A DNA stretch of 64,000 nucleotides from Cristatella mucedo. Lineage: Eukaryota > Bryozoa > Phylactolaemata > Cristatellidae. Of this stretch, positions 1 to 10,421 are shown piece by piece. The stretch lies in the NCBI GenBank assembly GCA_009760855.2, contig WPIO01000008.1, positions 12,350,001 to 12,414,000 of the forward strand, in the 5' to 3' direction. How positions within the stretch are numbered: the first letter of the stretch is position 1; every line of letters begins with the position of its first letter. A program made the translations under genes and the position numbers. The notes beneath the pieces are model-generated. The model was not told where the DNA came from. It did not search any database and was given only the letters and a program-made list of their open reading frames with translations.

Positions 1-655
1 GCCCCAGCCACTTAGCTGTTGCACTGTAGGATGATTGTAGCATCGGCGTTTCTAATGGAAAGTAATTAACGAAGGTTGGTACTCTCTACCCCCCCTTTCA
101 GTAGAAGTAATACTAATTGTTTAATGGCAGCTGAAGCCACTGTGACTGCTGGCCAGTAGTCGTGCTGAAAAGCGTTTTGCTGTCCTTGCACATTGGCAGT
201 GCTACCAGTTCACCGATATGATGAGCGAGTCTTTCGCGGACCCTACTTCCAGTGGGTTACTGGCTTGACATGCATTGGACAGCTGCAGTTCAGAGATCGA
301 GCCCGACCGAATGACCAATAGCGGCGGCGGCCACAGCTCTGCCGTGCCTTGCCGGCTAGCGAAGGGTTATGGCGGTGGCCCTGGCCGCTTGCTGCCATCT
401 GATCGTAACTGGCTATGCCATGCGGCACGCCAGCTGTCTGCTTTCTCATGCTCTGCCACGCTTCCAAGATTTAGCTGTCTTGCCAGGGATGATTGGCTGA
501 TCTATATATACTGCCAGGCCGGTCTAGCCAAGTTGCCTCGTTGTGTAACTTCCACTGTGGGGATTTCTCTGTCATCATTTGTGCAGGAGCATTGTGGGCT
601 TTCTCTGGCTTTATTGCCAAGTTTTACCGGTCGGCCTCATTACACCGGACCATTA
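1..655. other. No gene recognised
   Basis: Both strands carry several short overlapping frames, none with a recognisable domain, splice context or codon signal. A possible acceptor near 587 precedes a short hydrophobic frame, but nothing ties it to the transporter gene downstream. Confidence 0.5.
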
Positions 656-990
656 CTCAGCCCGGCTCCGAGCAGCCGCCCCTCGACACCTACTTCGGGG
701 CCGAGCTTTGTGCTTTGGTGAAAGCAAGCTCAGACACTCAATCAGAGGAGAGAAGCCAGGCCAAGGAGGGGGTGGCAGCTGCCACCCCCTCCTTGGCCTG
801 GTAGGTGGGAGCCGAATCTGACAACCGGTCGGGCGGCCAGTGGCCATGGCCTGTCTGACTGGCCATTTAGGCCAACTTTCGCTTGCAGGCGCTGGGGAGA
901 CGCCCCCTAGACCCCTTTTTACAGAGGGGCTCCGCTCCCTGACCCTTGTGCCACCCCTCCCCCCCTGCTCCAATCCTGGCTTCGCCTCTG
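656..990 (+). repeat. Interspersed repeat family E, copy 1, with central palindrome
   Basis: The part from about 800 to 985 matches the reverse complement of 37430-37640. Shared blocks include GTCGGGCGGC, a CCCCTAGACCCC-type segment, GCTCCGCTCC and CAATCCTGGCTTC. In both copies the block lies next to an inverted repeat built on GTGG(C/A)AGCTGCCACCCC. No coding content is evident. It could be a MITE or another non-autonomous element; I see no RNA polymerase III boxes. Confidence 0.6.
756..801. repeat. Perfect 46-bp palindrome
   Basis: The two 23-bp arms meet without a spacer at CAG|CTG (778/779). The left arm starts CCAGGCCAAGGAGG and the right arm is its exact complement. It can form a cruciform or hairpin and lies inside repeat family E. 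The second copy keeps a shorter, imperfect version. Confidence 0.9.
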
Positions 991-1245
991 CACTCAAAAG
1001 GTTGCCAAGGATGCTGCTTCGGCATTCGACCACTTGCTCGGACTCAGCTAGTCGTGCAGCAGATAGGCTCTTTGGTCGGCGACTGCAGCAGGCCTCGATA
1101 TGGTTGCCATATGGCACCCAATTGGCATTTATAAACATACTCATTCATTCACCATGCAGCAGCAGCACGCTGGGATTCCACTCGAGCAAGTGGTAATTTA
1201 AGGCCACAGCAATAGCAACCCGTTTTGAATGCCGAAGGAAATGTA

Positions 1246-1322
1246 GTCTTGATAACTCCTCAATCGGTAGAGCGTTCGACTTGTAACCATAGAGATTATT
1301 AGTTCCGTCTCTGCTCGAGGCA
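1246..1322 (+). pseudogene. Degenerate tRNA-Thr(TGT)-like sequence
   Basis: The length is that of a tRNA. The ends GTCTTGA and TCGAGGC form a 7-bp acceptor stem with G-T wobbles. A D-arm/A-box-like CAATCGGTAGAGCG is followed by the loop CTTGTAA, which would place anticodon TGT. The anticodon stem (TTCGA against CCATA) does not pair, the D-arm carries extra bases, and the T-arm (AGTTCCGTCT) is a poor B box. It is most likely a tRNA pseudogene or SINE head. Confidence 0.35.
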
Positions 1323-1956
1323 CAATTCTTTCTTTCTCAAGTGAGTACACCGGTGCCAGGGTACCAGAAATGGCATTGCAAACAAGGTCTTTGCAGCATA
1401 GCAGCTAGTGCCACGGATAATTGTGCTAGCTGGCTATTTCGCTTCGACCTGTGTTATGATGTACTCTATTGATACTTCCCAGCCTTCACGATGGTGTTGC
1501 TAGGGACATGGTGGTTGCAGGTTTTCTGTCCTTAGCGAGCTAACTGGCCAGGGCTTTTTTCTTGCTGCAGCCTCCGTCGGTGGAATTTCTTTGCAGACAG
1601 CCGGTTCTGCTCGTTGCTATGCACTGCCCATGCTGAGCTCTGACTCAGTCCCTGCACCCAATGGCAATCGTACTGTCACCGGGTCTGGCATTGCCGATGA
1701 ATCCAGCAGATGGCAGACGTCGGGTCACTCGCCTCAAGGCGTAGCTGCCGCTGATTGTAGCAATTTGCTTCTAGACTGGCATGTCGCCTCACGCCTGCAC
1801 CCTAGTTGCCGTGGCGAGTGTCTAATTAGAGCACTCGATGCCTGTTAGGCATTTCCGAGAAACTGGACTACTTTCCAGGAACACCCCTTTGAGAGGGAGC
1901 CAAGCGTTGATCTTGCTCGGTCCAATAGAAGATATTGCCTTTTGGGTCTTTGCCCT

Positions 1957-1989
1957 TTCACTTCACGACCCGAAGGGTCGTGAAGTGAA
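1957..1989. repeat. Perfect inverted repeat, 15-bp arms, 3-base loop
   Basis: TTCACTTCACGACCC and GGGTCGTGAAGTGAA are exact complements around GAA. No T-run or gene end adjoins it, so it is a structural repeat and not a terminator. Confidence 0.85.
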
Positions 1990-2499
1990 TCGTTCTAGTC
2001 CTGCCACAGGCAGGCAATGCTTTTGTTACCCTGTGCAAGCCAAGGCAACTGCAGTAAAAGGACGTACGCCGAGAAAATACTTATACAATTAGTCCGACAA
2101 TCGAATCTTTGTCTAGGGTACCTTTCAAAAGACAGACATGCTAGAAATGGGATCGGAAGTTTTGATGGATTCTCCATAAAAGACCATGTCTTAACCGGAT
2201 GTGAAGCTGCAGCACCATATCTGTAAATAACAGATTTACTGATCTCTGCATTGCACGTGACTTGCATCCGAACTTATTAAACTTGGTAGATCGAGGTACA
2301 TGCGTGAAGCTTGTCCAGATGCATTATTGTGACTTTTATACAGCTTCCTTTTCAGTTTAGGTTTATGCCTTGTAAATTTCATAACTCGGCCAATACTGCC
2401 TGTAATCAGACTGAAACTTGAAATGTAAGTTCAGCTCTGCTTGTACTGCAACATTTTAGAAAATTGCTGATTTCGGCTAAGTAAAGTTTGATGCGCTTT

Positions 2500-2533
2500 G
2501 CTGCGGCTGCTGCCTCCATGCAGCAGCCGCAGC
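2500..2533. repeat. GC-rich hairpin, 14-bp arms
   Basis: GCTGCGGCTGCTGC pairs perfectly with GCAGCAGCCGCAGC across a CTCCAT loop. No associated gene is seen. Confidence 0.8.
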
Positions 2534-4948
2534 TCTTCGATTCATGCTGTGGCCAGAGCAGGGAGGAGGCTCGTGGCCAGACGGGACTGGGGGGGGGAGG
2601 CGGCCTCACAGCAATTGTACATTTGGACCCCAAGATGTGTGAGACGAAAGCTTAGCTTAGCTAATAATTATGCCACATTTAGTCTGAATCTATCTCTTGT
2701 TTTAGGTGCTTCAATTTCTCAGACCTACATCTTTTTATTTGGAAATTTTGCTGCAATATGCTGCTCGCCAAAGCAACAGAATTTTTGCCAACTAACTATA
2801 TAGACATTAAGTACTGCTATTGGAGCAGTCACGTCTTCTAAGCTTCATCGCACGAGATTTGTACCAACCCAACATATTTGTATTTATTTGGAACCGTAGT
2901 GAAATAAGATCTATGCTATAAACAGTGCATATGGTGGTCGATTAGCAGAGCTGAAGCACTTATTGGCCTAAAAGTGTGCTGCGATGCCTTTGCTGAGAAG
3001 TTGTACCTATTGCTGTTGGCAGGCATTTAAATCGAAATATGTTTACCACAGTTTTTTACTTACCTTTTGCTGTCTCGTGCTCTTTGTGGGTGTGACCATG
3101 ACTAAGACGATGAAGAATTACAATTGAATTACATCACAAGGATCACCTGAAAATGTATTCAAATAGGACCCACGGATGCAGACTCCCAGGGATGCTTCAC
3201 GGCAAAGGTGCTTCGTAGGCATTACAGTTGGCATGTTTCCATTAAGGCCCGGATGTCACATTGATAGAGAGTGAAAAAGATGCTTTGAGCAAAAGAAAAA
3301 TGGCTGCTTTTTGCTATACTTGTTTCTAAACAATGGGATTGGGTTTATATTGAGAATATTATGTATATTATATTGTTTATATTGGGAATCTGTTTTATAT
3401 GTTCTTGCTCAGTTATTGAACTGATGAATAAACCAGGCAAGCCTTGCATGTGCTGGACTTTTTTGCCGAAGTCTAATATCCATACCCACATATTGCATGC
3501 TCGAGTTATTTTTCGCAAGCCCCTTATCACAGCAGCTCCCGAATTTTAAAAACTTATCCTACCAAAACTTTGAGAGGTGGATTGTGTCAAGTGGTCTTGT
3601 CTTCTTAAAATTGTAAACATATACATGTAGACTAATTATTTGCGAATGGCAATGTTGCTTGATTGGGGACTCCGGAAAGGCAATGATCTAAAAGGCCCAC
3701 GTATGCCATAGGGGAGGTTAGTCATTCTTTGGTCGAAATGCATGTGTTGGCATGATTTTTGCTTCTAGTTTTGAAGGTCATGGGCTCAACTCCCAATGGC
3801 ATCACGATATTTTCTGCCTTCTTCCTATTGCTTAGATATTTTCCTGGGATGTGTGGCACTATCTACATATGGTTCATCTACCTCTTTTAAGCTACCAGGT
3901 GTACTATTTAGTTTTATACCGAGCTTCTGTACATGTAAATTCGGCCGTAGGATGCATTTCTAGAAAACCAGACGATCCGCAATTGTGCCCTTTTTTGTAT
4001 GTGAACCGATTGACTCCGCAGGAGTTGTAAAGCTGTTCCGAATATAATAGACTATGCTTTGATGCCTTAGTTAAAACTTACTCTCAGACATTGAGCCACA
4101 TAGTTTCATGCTGACCAGCTATGCGCTTCTGCATTAGCAATCCTAGTATGCCACTGCACACCCCCTACAGACACACGTGTTGCTTATTTGCACACACACT
4201 CGGGTAGTGTGGTACAATTGGTAAACTAGCACCTCCTCAATAGGTTGAAGGCTGCACTACTTTAAAAGCTTTTCCACCACGAAGCAGGCCTTGTTGCAAG
4301 GCAGCACCACTGCGTCTCCCCAAACGCACTTAATTGTTGCCTATGAGCGATAGTCCGATGAGGGATCGCTCTTCCTCGTCTTAGCATCAGCTGGCAATCT
4401 TGGGAACAGTTTGGCATGCCTCTACAATCTCCGTGCTGGCTTTTCATACTGTAGGCAGGCAACAGGGGCTTTAACGTCGGCAGCAAATAAACGAGTGGTG
4501 CATGCATCTACCAGGAGAATGTACTTCATTATACCGGGTACTTCCTTATAAAAGCCTCACAGGCTTTGTGCTTGCACTCATTTCGTTTGCTAGGTTTTAC
4601 TGTATGCTGTAGCTGACTGCTTGACAAATAAACCCACGTTTGTTTTCTGAAGAGCTACTTTGCAGAACGTGGCTGCTCAGTGTTCGTCCTAGATTTCGAG
4701 TGCTGGTAATTTGGGAAATTAGCAGTCGCTAGTAGCAGCCTGCCATTCGATGCACTGCTAGACCACTGCGTGCTGCTTAGGTATAATGTATGAGGATAAC
4801 GAGTGCATTAGTTCGATAGGCGACACATTGTTTAGTTATTGAGTGTTTTGTTCTCTCTTCAGATACGTTTGAAGTGCGTGGCTACTGCCTGCTGCAGGCT
4901 TTCAGTTCTTCTGAAGTCAATGTTCTGGTGATGTATGATGATTTTCAG

Positions 4949-5140
4949 ACCGGAGTTCTCGGCTGTGCAGCATTTAGCATGCAGACGCTTGACGGCAATC
5001 TGCTGACTGCCATTCCAGTGTCCTACTTCGGGACATTTGTCCAGTTTGGATTCGTGGCATCGGCAATCTTAAGCTTTCCTATCATGGTTGTGCCTTGTCG
5101 TGAGAGTCTGGACTCACTGTGCTGTCCAAGTGACCAGCCG
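4949..5140 (+). CDS. SLC38/AAAP-family amino-acid transporter, internal exon (first seen)
   Basis: This is one exon of a gene that ends at 10538. By family, the protein is a multi-pass membrane transporter of neutral amino acids (sodium-coupled or vesicular/lysosomal). The exon gives 64 residues. A short loop with GNLLTAIPV is followed by a membrane helix and the segment SFPIMVVPCRESLDSL, which matches the SLC38 pattern (F/Y)P-x-PCR just before the next loop (SLC38A7/A10 are the closest members I recall). The start is the acceptor TGATGATTTTCAG before ACCGGA; the donor is CCG|GTAAGT; both are phase 0. The reading frame continues up to a second good acceptor at 4862, but the extra residues do not look conserved. 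The subfamily is not certain. Confidence 0.72.
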
Positions 5141-5995
5141 GTAAGTCATGGCTTGCTGTGCCGTGTACCGCTCGTATGCGTACACAAGGCTGTGCGCTTA
5201 GCATGAATTCGAGAATGCAGATGGCCGGCAACCAAATGCTATCGAAATTCCCCAGCATACTGTTGATGATAGTATTGTGCGCTTTATGGTGAGCTTTAAG
5301 CCTGAGCGATAAGCATATTGGTATCACCGAGCTAATGGGAAATATATGCTGATAGTTTAACTTGCTCGTGAGTATGTGTGCGTACTCGTGTGTGTGTGCG
5401 CGTGTGTGCGTGTGCGTGCGTGTGTGTGTGCTTGGGCACCGCATGTGTCAGAGGGTAAGAGCGGCATCCATAGAGCCAGTACTCTGCGATCGTCTATATT
5501 GACTGTCATTTAAACTGCGGCTATACTGATGGTACCCAGTGTTAAGTGCCTAACGACATGTTAGTAAGCCGTGGCGGAGACTCTCGTGACCGAGTGGCCT
5601 TCCTCGCGGGCCGTGCTGGAAACATCACGACGGTTTAAGATGCCAAGGAAAGGCAGCTCGTTTTTCTTATCTTTAAATTGCACGTGTTTATTTTTGTATA
5701 AGGTTTTCCTGGTTTTCTGTTTGCAAAACTTACACTTTTTTTGTATGTGAGGTATGCTGTCGATGCTTGTGTAGCGTTGGCTCAGTTTGCCATCCATCGC
5801 TGCCAGTGCAGGCCAAGTCACTGCCTCCACGCGCGACCGTGAAGACGCGTAGCGTCACAATACCGATTGGCCGAATGGTCGCTTGGCTTTGCTGCTGCTC
5901 CTGCTTGCTAGTCTTGCTGTTGCTGCCGCCCAGCTAATCGGCATGGTCGAATGCTTGGCTGGTGGTCGCACATTTGCTTTTCGCTTTTCTTCCAG
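5141..5995 (+). other. SLC38-like gene intron with GT repeat
   Basis: The intron runs from GTAAGT to CTTCCAG. It holds a TG/TGCG microsatellite at about 5378-5432 and nothing else I recognise. Confidence 0.6.
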
Positions 5996-6128
5996 GACGG
6001 CGACCAGCATGCGGACAGCATAATGGACGCATACGTCCTGCCGAAGCCCATGAGCAGTCGCCGAGTTCGTCTCTGGACTGTTGTAATCGTCTTGACTGCC
6101 CTGGCGGCTGCCATACTGTTTCCCAATG
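5996..6128 (+). CDS. SLC38-like transporter, internal exon 2
   Basis: It begins after the acceptor TTTTCTTCCAG in phase 0, compatible with the previous exon. It encodes a hydrophilic loop (DGDQHADSIMDAYVLPKP) and then a membrane helix, LWTVVIVLTALAAAILFPN. The helix ending in PN is the SLC38 pattern before the next transmembrane segment. The donor is AATG|GTTTGT, phase 1. SINE A lies just downstream in the following intron. Confidence 0.72.
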
Positions 6129-6264
6129 GTTTGTACATCCTGTATAGTATTTCAGCGCTCGAGCTGTACCCCGTGTGAAGCTCGATGTGGTCATGCGTGC
6201 TCGCTTGAGTAAGTTGTTTCTGCTTCACCCAGTCCTTGTGCGCAAGTGCGAAGACTCGATTGCC

Positions 6265-6430
6265 GTGATGATGCATTAGGTAAGGCGGATGCTTTTCACG
6301 ACCTCGGTCCTGAGGTCGTGTGTTCGAATCATGCGGTGGGCGATCCTTTATTGCCTACTGCAAGCGGTGGTGATAGCCGTAATGGCTCTTCTGTCGCTAT
6401 ACAAAGGAGGCTGGCTGTTGAATCATCAGC
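6265..6430 (+). repeat. SINE family A, copy 1
   Basis: This tRNA-derived SINE lies in an intron. Its head reads GATGCATTAGGTAAGGCGGA (decayed A box) and its B-box region is GAGGTCGTGTGTTCGAATCA. The body GGGCGATCCTTTATTGCC is followed by a tail with CTCTTCTGTCGCTATACAAA. Related copies are at 8389-8525 (-), 47171-47245 (-) and 62872-63041 (-). Confidence 0.75.
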
Positions 6431-6628
6431 AGAATTGCGAGGTGAACGGGTTCGGCACGGCTGGCTCGAAAGCACAGCAATCTTTGGAATCAGTTATCAG
6501 CCTGCTGATGGTGCCGAAGGACTCACACATATAGCTTCGTTGAAGATTGCACACTTTCTGGGCATCTCCGGTCCTCAGGGCCCAACAGACTAGCTATTTC
6601 GATCAGCCATCTGAAGACCTTAGGAGCT

Positions 6629-6653
6629 AGATAATAATAATAATAATAATAGT
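6629..6653. repeat. AAT trinucleotide microsatellite
   Basis: A short ATA/AAT run follows the SINE A region inside the intron. Confidence 0.8.
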
Positions 6654-7307
6654 AGCAACATGTTTATATAGCTCCCTGCGAGGAGTGTATCACTCTATCT
6701 TGTACATACATGATGCTATCATGTACCTATATACGTATACACTAAAACGTTCAGTGCCTGCATGCATAGATGAGTATTTAGTCTCGCTTACTGATACATG
6801 CACTTACTGTGTATGTTCCCTAAACGCATATGCTGGCCGAATCAATTTTGACTTTCCATTTTCTGAGTGGCGCTAGGTTTGTCCATAACTGTTAGCTTTG
6901 TTGCATCGTCACTCAATGTAAGGAAGTTAGCTGCAAGCCATCCAACGTCGGCCATACAAACTTCCGGGGACTTGAGAGATCCCGAGGCGACGGATGGATC
7001 GGCTATACTACATTTGCCTCTAGGAACATGATTCCTCTCAATTCACCTCAGCTTGTTCGTAGTCTTGTATGCGTGCATACATCTTCTGGGTCGTCTAATC
7101 CAAGTAGACATCTGTTTGCGATATAACGCTTTCATTTGCAATGCTGTCTCAGTTTTTCTGTCTGGTCGTTGATTGTGGCTCACAGGAAGCATCTCATGCA
7201 TATTGAGGTGCCTCCGGTTTGCCTATCGGTGGCGATCGGTAGTACTAGCATGACCCGGGGATGACCTGTAGGGTGCATCTATGCCGTGCATGGATAGGAT
7301 GTATATA

Positions 7308-7820
7308 TTGGGTTGGCAACTTAGTTCCCGCCGTTTTTTTAATTTTAACGTTTAGCCTGTCATTAAATGTTTTTGGCATAATGTTTTAAATCATTCGAAA
7401 GAGGATGGTTTGTTCTACCGGAATCTATGTTTTTTCTTGTTCGAGTTAGTTATTTTCTTTATTTTCAGATCATTGAAATGGAATTTCAAGTTGAGAAAAA
7501 TGAGCATTTTTGACACCTTATTGCTTTTAGTCGAGGTTCTAAGGCCGCAAAAGCTGCTCGCGACATTTGTACTGTGTATGGAGAAGGTGCCATAGCAGAA
7601 AGAACCGCTCGTGATTGGTATGCCAAGTTCAAAAATGGAAATTTTGACCTCAAATGCACACCTCGTTCAATGATCTGAAAATAATTAACTCGAACAAGAA
7701 AAATATATTTCGGTAGAGCAAAACATCATCCTTTGAATGATTTAAAACATGCCAAAAACATTTAATGACATGCTGAATGTTAACATTTAAAAAAACGGCA
7801 GGAACTTGTTGCCAACTCAA
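7308..7820 (+). mobile_element. Internally deleted mariner element with long terminal inverted repeats
   Basis: The left end TTGGGTTGGCAACTTAGTTC and the right end (TTGAGTTGGCAACAAGTTCC on the other strand) are the starts of inverted repeats about 155-170 bp long, at 7308-7477 and 7666-7820. Between them is only the start of a mariner transposase frame. The left end is flanked by TA; the right TA is two bases out, probably through decay. The right end abuts the tail of a SINE B copy, so the insertion was probably into its A/T-rich tail. It cannot move by itself but keeps both ends. Confidence 0.85.
7478..7678 (+). pseudogene. Mariner transposase N-terminal (HTH) remnant
   Basis: The ATG frame gives about 66 codons. 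It contains SRGSKAAKAARDICTVYGEG and ERTARDWYAKFKNGNFDL, the typical mariner helix-turn-helix region (compare RGxKAAEAxxxICxVYGE and RTxxxWFxxFKxGDFDL). An in-frame TGA at codon 12 replaces the Arg expected before His, consistent with CGA to TGA. The frame runs into the right terminal repeat, so the catalytic DDD domain is absent. Confidence 0.85.
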
Positions 7821-7975
7821 AATAATATAATTCATTTGTATAGCCCCCTAAGACAACTTAATCTCTATTCAGGCGCTTCACATACGCCACGGGGCTCGAC
7901 CCCATGACCTCCACAAGACCTTGGTCTGAGTGAGCGCCGTAACCGCTGGGTCAAACCACTGCGGCATGCATAGAT
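7821..7975 (-). repeat. SINE family B, copy 1
   Basis: On the minus strand it reads: head with a CAGCGGTTACGGCGCTCAC A-box region, B-box-like GGTCGAGCCCCGTGGCG, then GAAGCGCCTGAATAGAGATT, AAGTTGTCTTAGGGGGCTAT and an A/T-rich tail. The tail matches LINE family 1. It lies between the mariner element and the next SLC38-like exon. Confidence 0.75.
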
Positions 7976-7989
7976 TTCTTGCATTTCAG

Positions 7990-8117
7990 TGCAGTCTGCT
8001 CTGTCGCTTGTGGGTGCAACGCTCGGATGTTTGATGAGCTTTGTCCTGCCGCCGCTTCTCTTCTTGAAAGCCACTCTGAAGTCATCAGTTAAATATGTTG
8101 ACCGGCTTGGAGCAAAG
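7990..8117 (+). CDS. SLC38-like transporter, internal exon 3
   Basis: The acceptor is TTGCATTTCAG. The phase-1 join supplies a Val, so the protein reads ILFPN-V-QSALSLVGATLG across the splice, the SLC38 pattern PNVxxxLxLxGAT(x)G. It continues with a helix, CLMSFVLPPLLFLKATL, and a basic loop ending GAK. The donor is AAG|GTATGT, phase 0. The agreement of splice phase and family pattern is the best evidence for this gene. Confidence 0.78.
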
Positions 8118-8388
8118 GTATGTAGCCCTTCCCATGTGCCTTGCCATTTGCACACTTATCCTCCTACTCATATCCAGGTTACACCGGTGCTTACATATGA
8201 AAGCAGGCGACTGTTCAATTGGACTACAATTTACAGCTGCTGTCCCCATAGTGGTCTCTTAGCTTTAGACCGGCTAGCGACATTAGTACTTTGTTTCTGC
8301 ACCACCAAGGTAGAGCTTACGTTTCGTGCATGCTGCACTGGAGTGATGTTAAGTGTATTATGTTTAGTATGGCGAAAGGTCGATTGGA

Positions 8389-8525
8389 TAACAGCCTCTT
8401 TTTGTATAGCTGTAGAAGAGCCTTAAAGCCTGTCACTGCAGCTTGCAGCAGCAATAAAGGATCGTCCGCCGCAGGATTTGAACCCACGACCTCGGAACCG
8501 AGGTCGTGGGTTCAAATCCCCCTGT
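8389..8525 (-). repeat. SINE family A, copy 2, with rearranged B-box end
   Basis: The minus strand carries the family A body and tail (GGCGGACGATCCTTTATTGC, GGCTCTTCTACAGCTATACA). On the head side the B-box block is followed not by the A box but by an inverted copy of itself (8474-8519). Confidence 0.75.
8474..8519. repeat. Perfect inverted repeat, 22-bp arms, made of the SINE B box
   Basis: GGATTTGAACCCACGACCTC-GG and its exact complement are separated by AA. Each arm contains a B-box-like GGGTTCAAATCC, facing outwards on opposite strands. It is probably a head-to-head SINE fusion or a fold-back copy. Confidence 0.9.
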
Positions 8526-9940
8526 GTATACATACTATGTGATCCCATCAACCGAAAGTTTAACAAATTAAAAGGACGTCCCCTACTGGTGTTCCATTTA
8601 GTGAGATAAAATCGTCAACCATCTTACGAATAGTGCTGTCAGTCCAAATGTTGGCGAAGGTGTGGCTTTAAAAATGATCACTAGTTTACTAGGAGTAGGT
8701 ATCTCCTACGGTGCTCTTCCCACTAAACCTTTTTTGTCTGTATAACTCCATTATTCAGGAGCATCACTTTTGACTTCAGTTGGTCCATAACGGACTGAGC
8801 AGTGAAATACTGTGTTGGCAAGGGAATAGCGTCGGCCAAGAGTTAGAAATTCCACCAATGTATTATTATTATTATTATTACTATTATTATTATAGATAGC
8901 CACCCAATCTGAAAGAGTGTGGTAGTATGTGACGTAAAGAAATCAGCAAGTTTCGTTTTTCTATTAGTAGAAGAGGCCTCTTTCAGAACCTTCAGATTTG
9001 CATTCATTTTCTCTGTCCATCAAAATCTCTTTATGGAAAAAAGACATATCAGACCAGAGCCTCAGTACATTTTCTGACACTATCCCTGTAGCAACAAGTT
9101 TCCTTGACAGTAGTAGCTCTTGTGTTTCTTTGAGTTCTACTAATAGCCGAACCACATATAGCCAGCTCACTCACTAGAGGCTACAGACGATCGGCAGGTG
9201 ATACCGAAGATAAGACGTGGGCCGCCTGCTGGTCAAACCGCCATCGACCCGGGGTGTTTTCAACTCAATATTTTCGTAAATTAAGTCCTTTTCAGCTTAC
9301 ATTCGCCCATGCCATTGGGCATCTTTGGTGCCATGCTCTGCTCGTGACTTTGAATTGGATAAAGAACAGACATGTGAGTAGGCTAGCGTTGTTTCGCCAG
9401 TGTACTTATTAGTAGATTTCTCGTTACTCCTTTGAGGAACTTCTGTCATTCTCTGTTGGTTCTTTTTCTTAGCTGCTTTGAAATCTACCCCACAAATTTT
9501 TATTCTCCTGCGATAAAAAGTCCAGATCCTTCTGTATCGTGGTGACTTATAGTGCTTCTTAATTAATTTTATGAAAAATTATTTTGATGGTAAAAGTGAT
9601 CGCTTTCGCTTGTTCCACACCTCTCTTTCTTGCTCATATTTTTCCATAATTTAGCCCACTTAGAGTAAAGCTTGGCAATACTCTACAGAGCACGACATTT
9701 ACTTACCGATCGTTTATGCACCTAATTAAATATGATCAGAGACATGATTATTATTATTTCATAATGAAACGCCCAATTCGCAGATGAAATTAGGAAATCA
9801 TCGCCCTTGATATTTTTTAGATGACACTTATCATAGATGTACCGTCATAGTTTTATAAATATCACAAGATACAATTTGCGATGCCAGCATCTTGTGTTAA
9901 AGGACTCACTCACTGACGGATGCACTTTCAAAATTATATT
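8526..9940 (+). other. Last intron of the SLC38-like gene, 5' part
   Basis: There is an ATT microsatellite at about 8861-8895. The 11-bp sequence CTATTAGTAGA at 8961 recurs inverted at 9136-9146 around an AT-rich segment, possibly a decayed non-autonomous element. No exon is recognised. Confidence 0.45.
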
Positions 9941-10088
9941 TTGGCCCAGTGATAAAGGTGCTTGCCTTTAACGACTGGGGTAATGGTGAATGTATTGGAT
10001 GTACCGAGGTCGTGGGCTGTAGCCCCGTATACATATGTGAAGTGCACGAGTATAAATTAAGTCCTCTTAGGGCGCTATACAAATATGC
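9941..10088 (+). repeat. SINE family B, copy 2
   Basis: The head is CCCAGTGATAAAGGTGCTTG, the B-box region is CCGAGGTCGTGGGCTGTAGC, and the tail is AAGTCCTCTTAGGGCGCTAT followed by ACAAATATG. It lies in the last intron of the SLC38-like gene. Confidence 0.75.
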
Positions 10089-10421
10089 CTATATTTCCTG
10101 GTATTTATGGGCAGGTGTTTCGCAGAGAACGAGAGGGGTGAGATTCGAATCTTGCAACAGGCCTTGCCTTGATTGGCCACTGCAAGCACATAGTGGGGTG
10201 GGTGGCTGAGCAGTTGCCATTCCCTGCACGAGCTCTATGGAAGCCACTTCTGCCTTTGTAAATGACGCTGGTGAATCCGCCTATTTTTACCGTGCACATT
10301 TTTTGGTTTGTATGTTAGAAATGTGATATCTAAAGGCGTATTATGCTTCTTATGCACAGTTCTTCTTATGCGGTCGTCTAATAGCTGCATGCATAGTTAT
10401 ATATTCTACTTTTTCCCGTAG

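Larger units (their letters stand above)
991..4948. other. Presumed upstream intron or intergenic DNA
   Basis: No exon is recognised here. It contains a tRNA-like sequence (1246-1322), a hairpin with two 15-bp arms (1957-1989) and a GC-rich hairpin with 14-bp arms (2500-2533). Good-looking acceptors (for example before 2706 and 1591) are followed by frames I cannot match to a transporter. The 5' exons of the SLC38-like gene must lie here or to the left of the window. Confidence 0.4.

Noticed and set aside
1591-1737. An extracellular-loop exon of the SLC38-like gene (frame with NRT glycosylation site)
   Set aside because: The acceptor TTTCTTTGCAG is good, but there is no convincing donor and the sequence matches nothing in the family.
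4863-4948. Extension of the first SLC38-like exon to the acceptor at 4862
   Set aside because: The frame is open, but the residues do not resemble the transporter family, and the acceptor at 4948 is at least as good.
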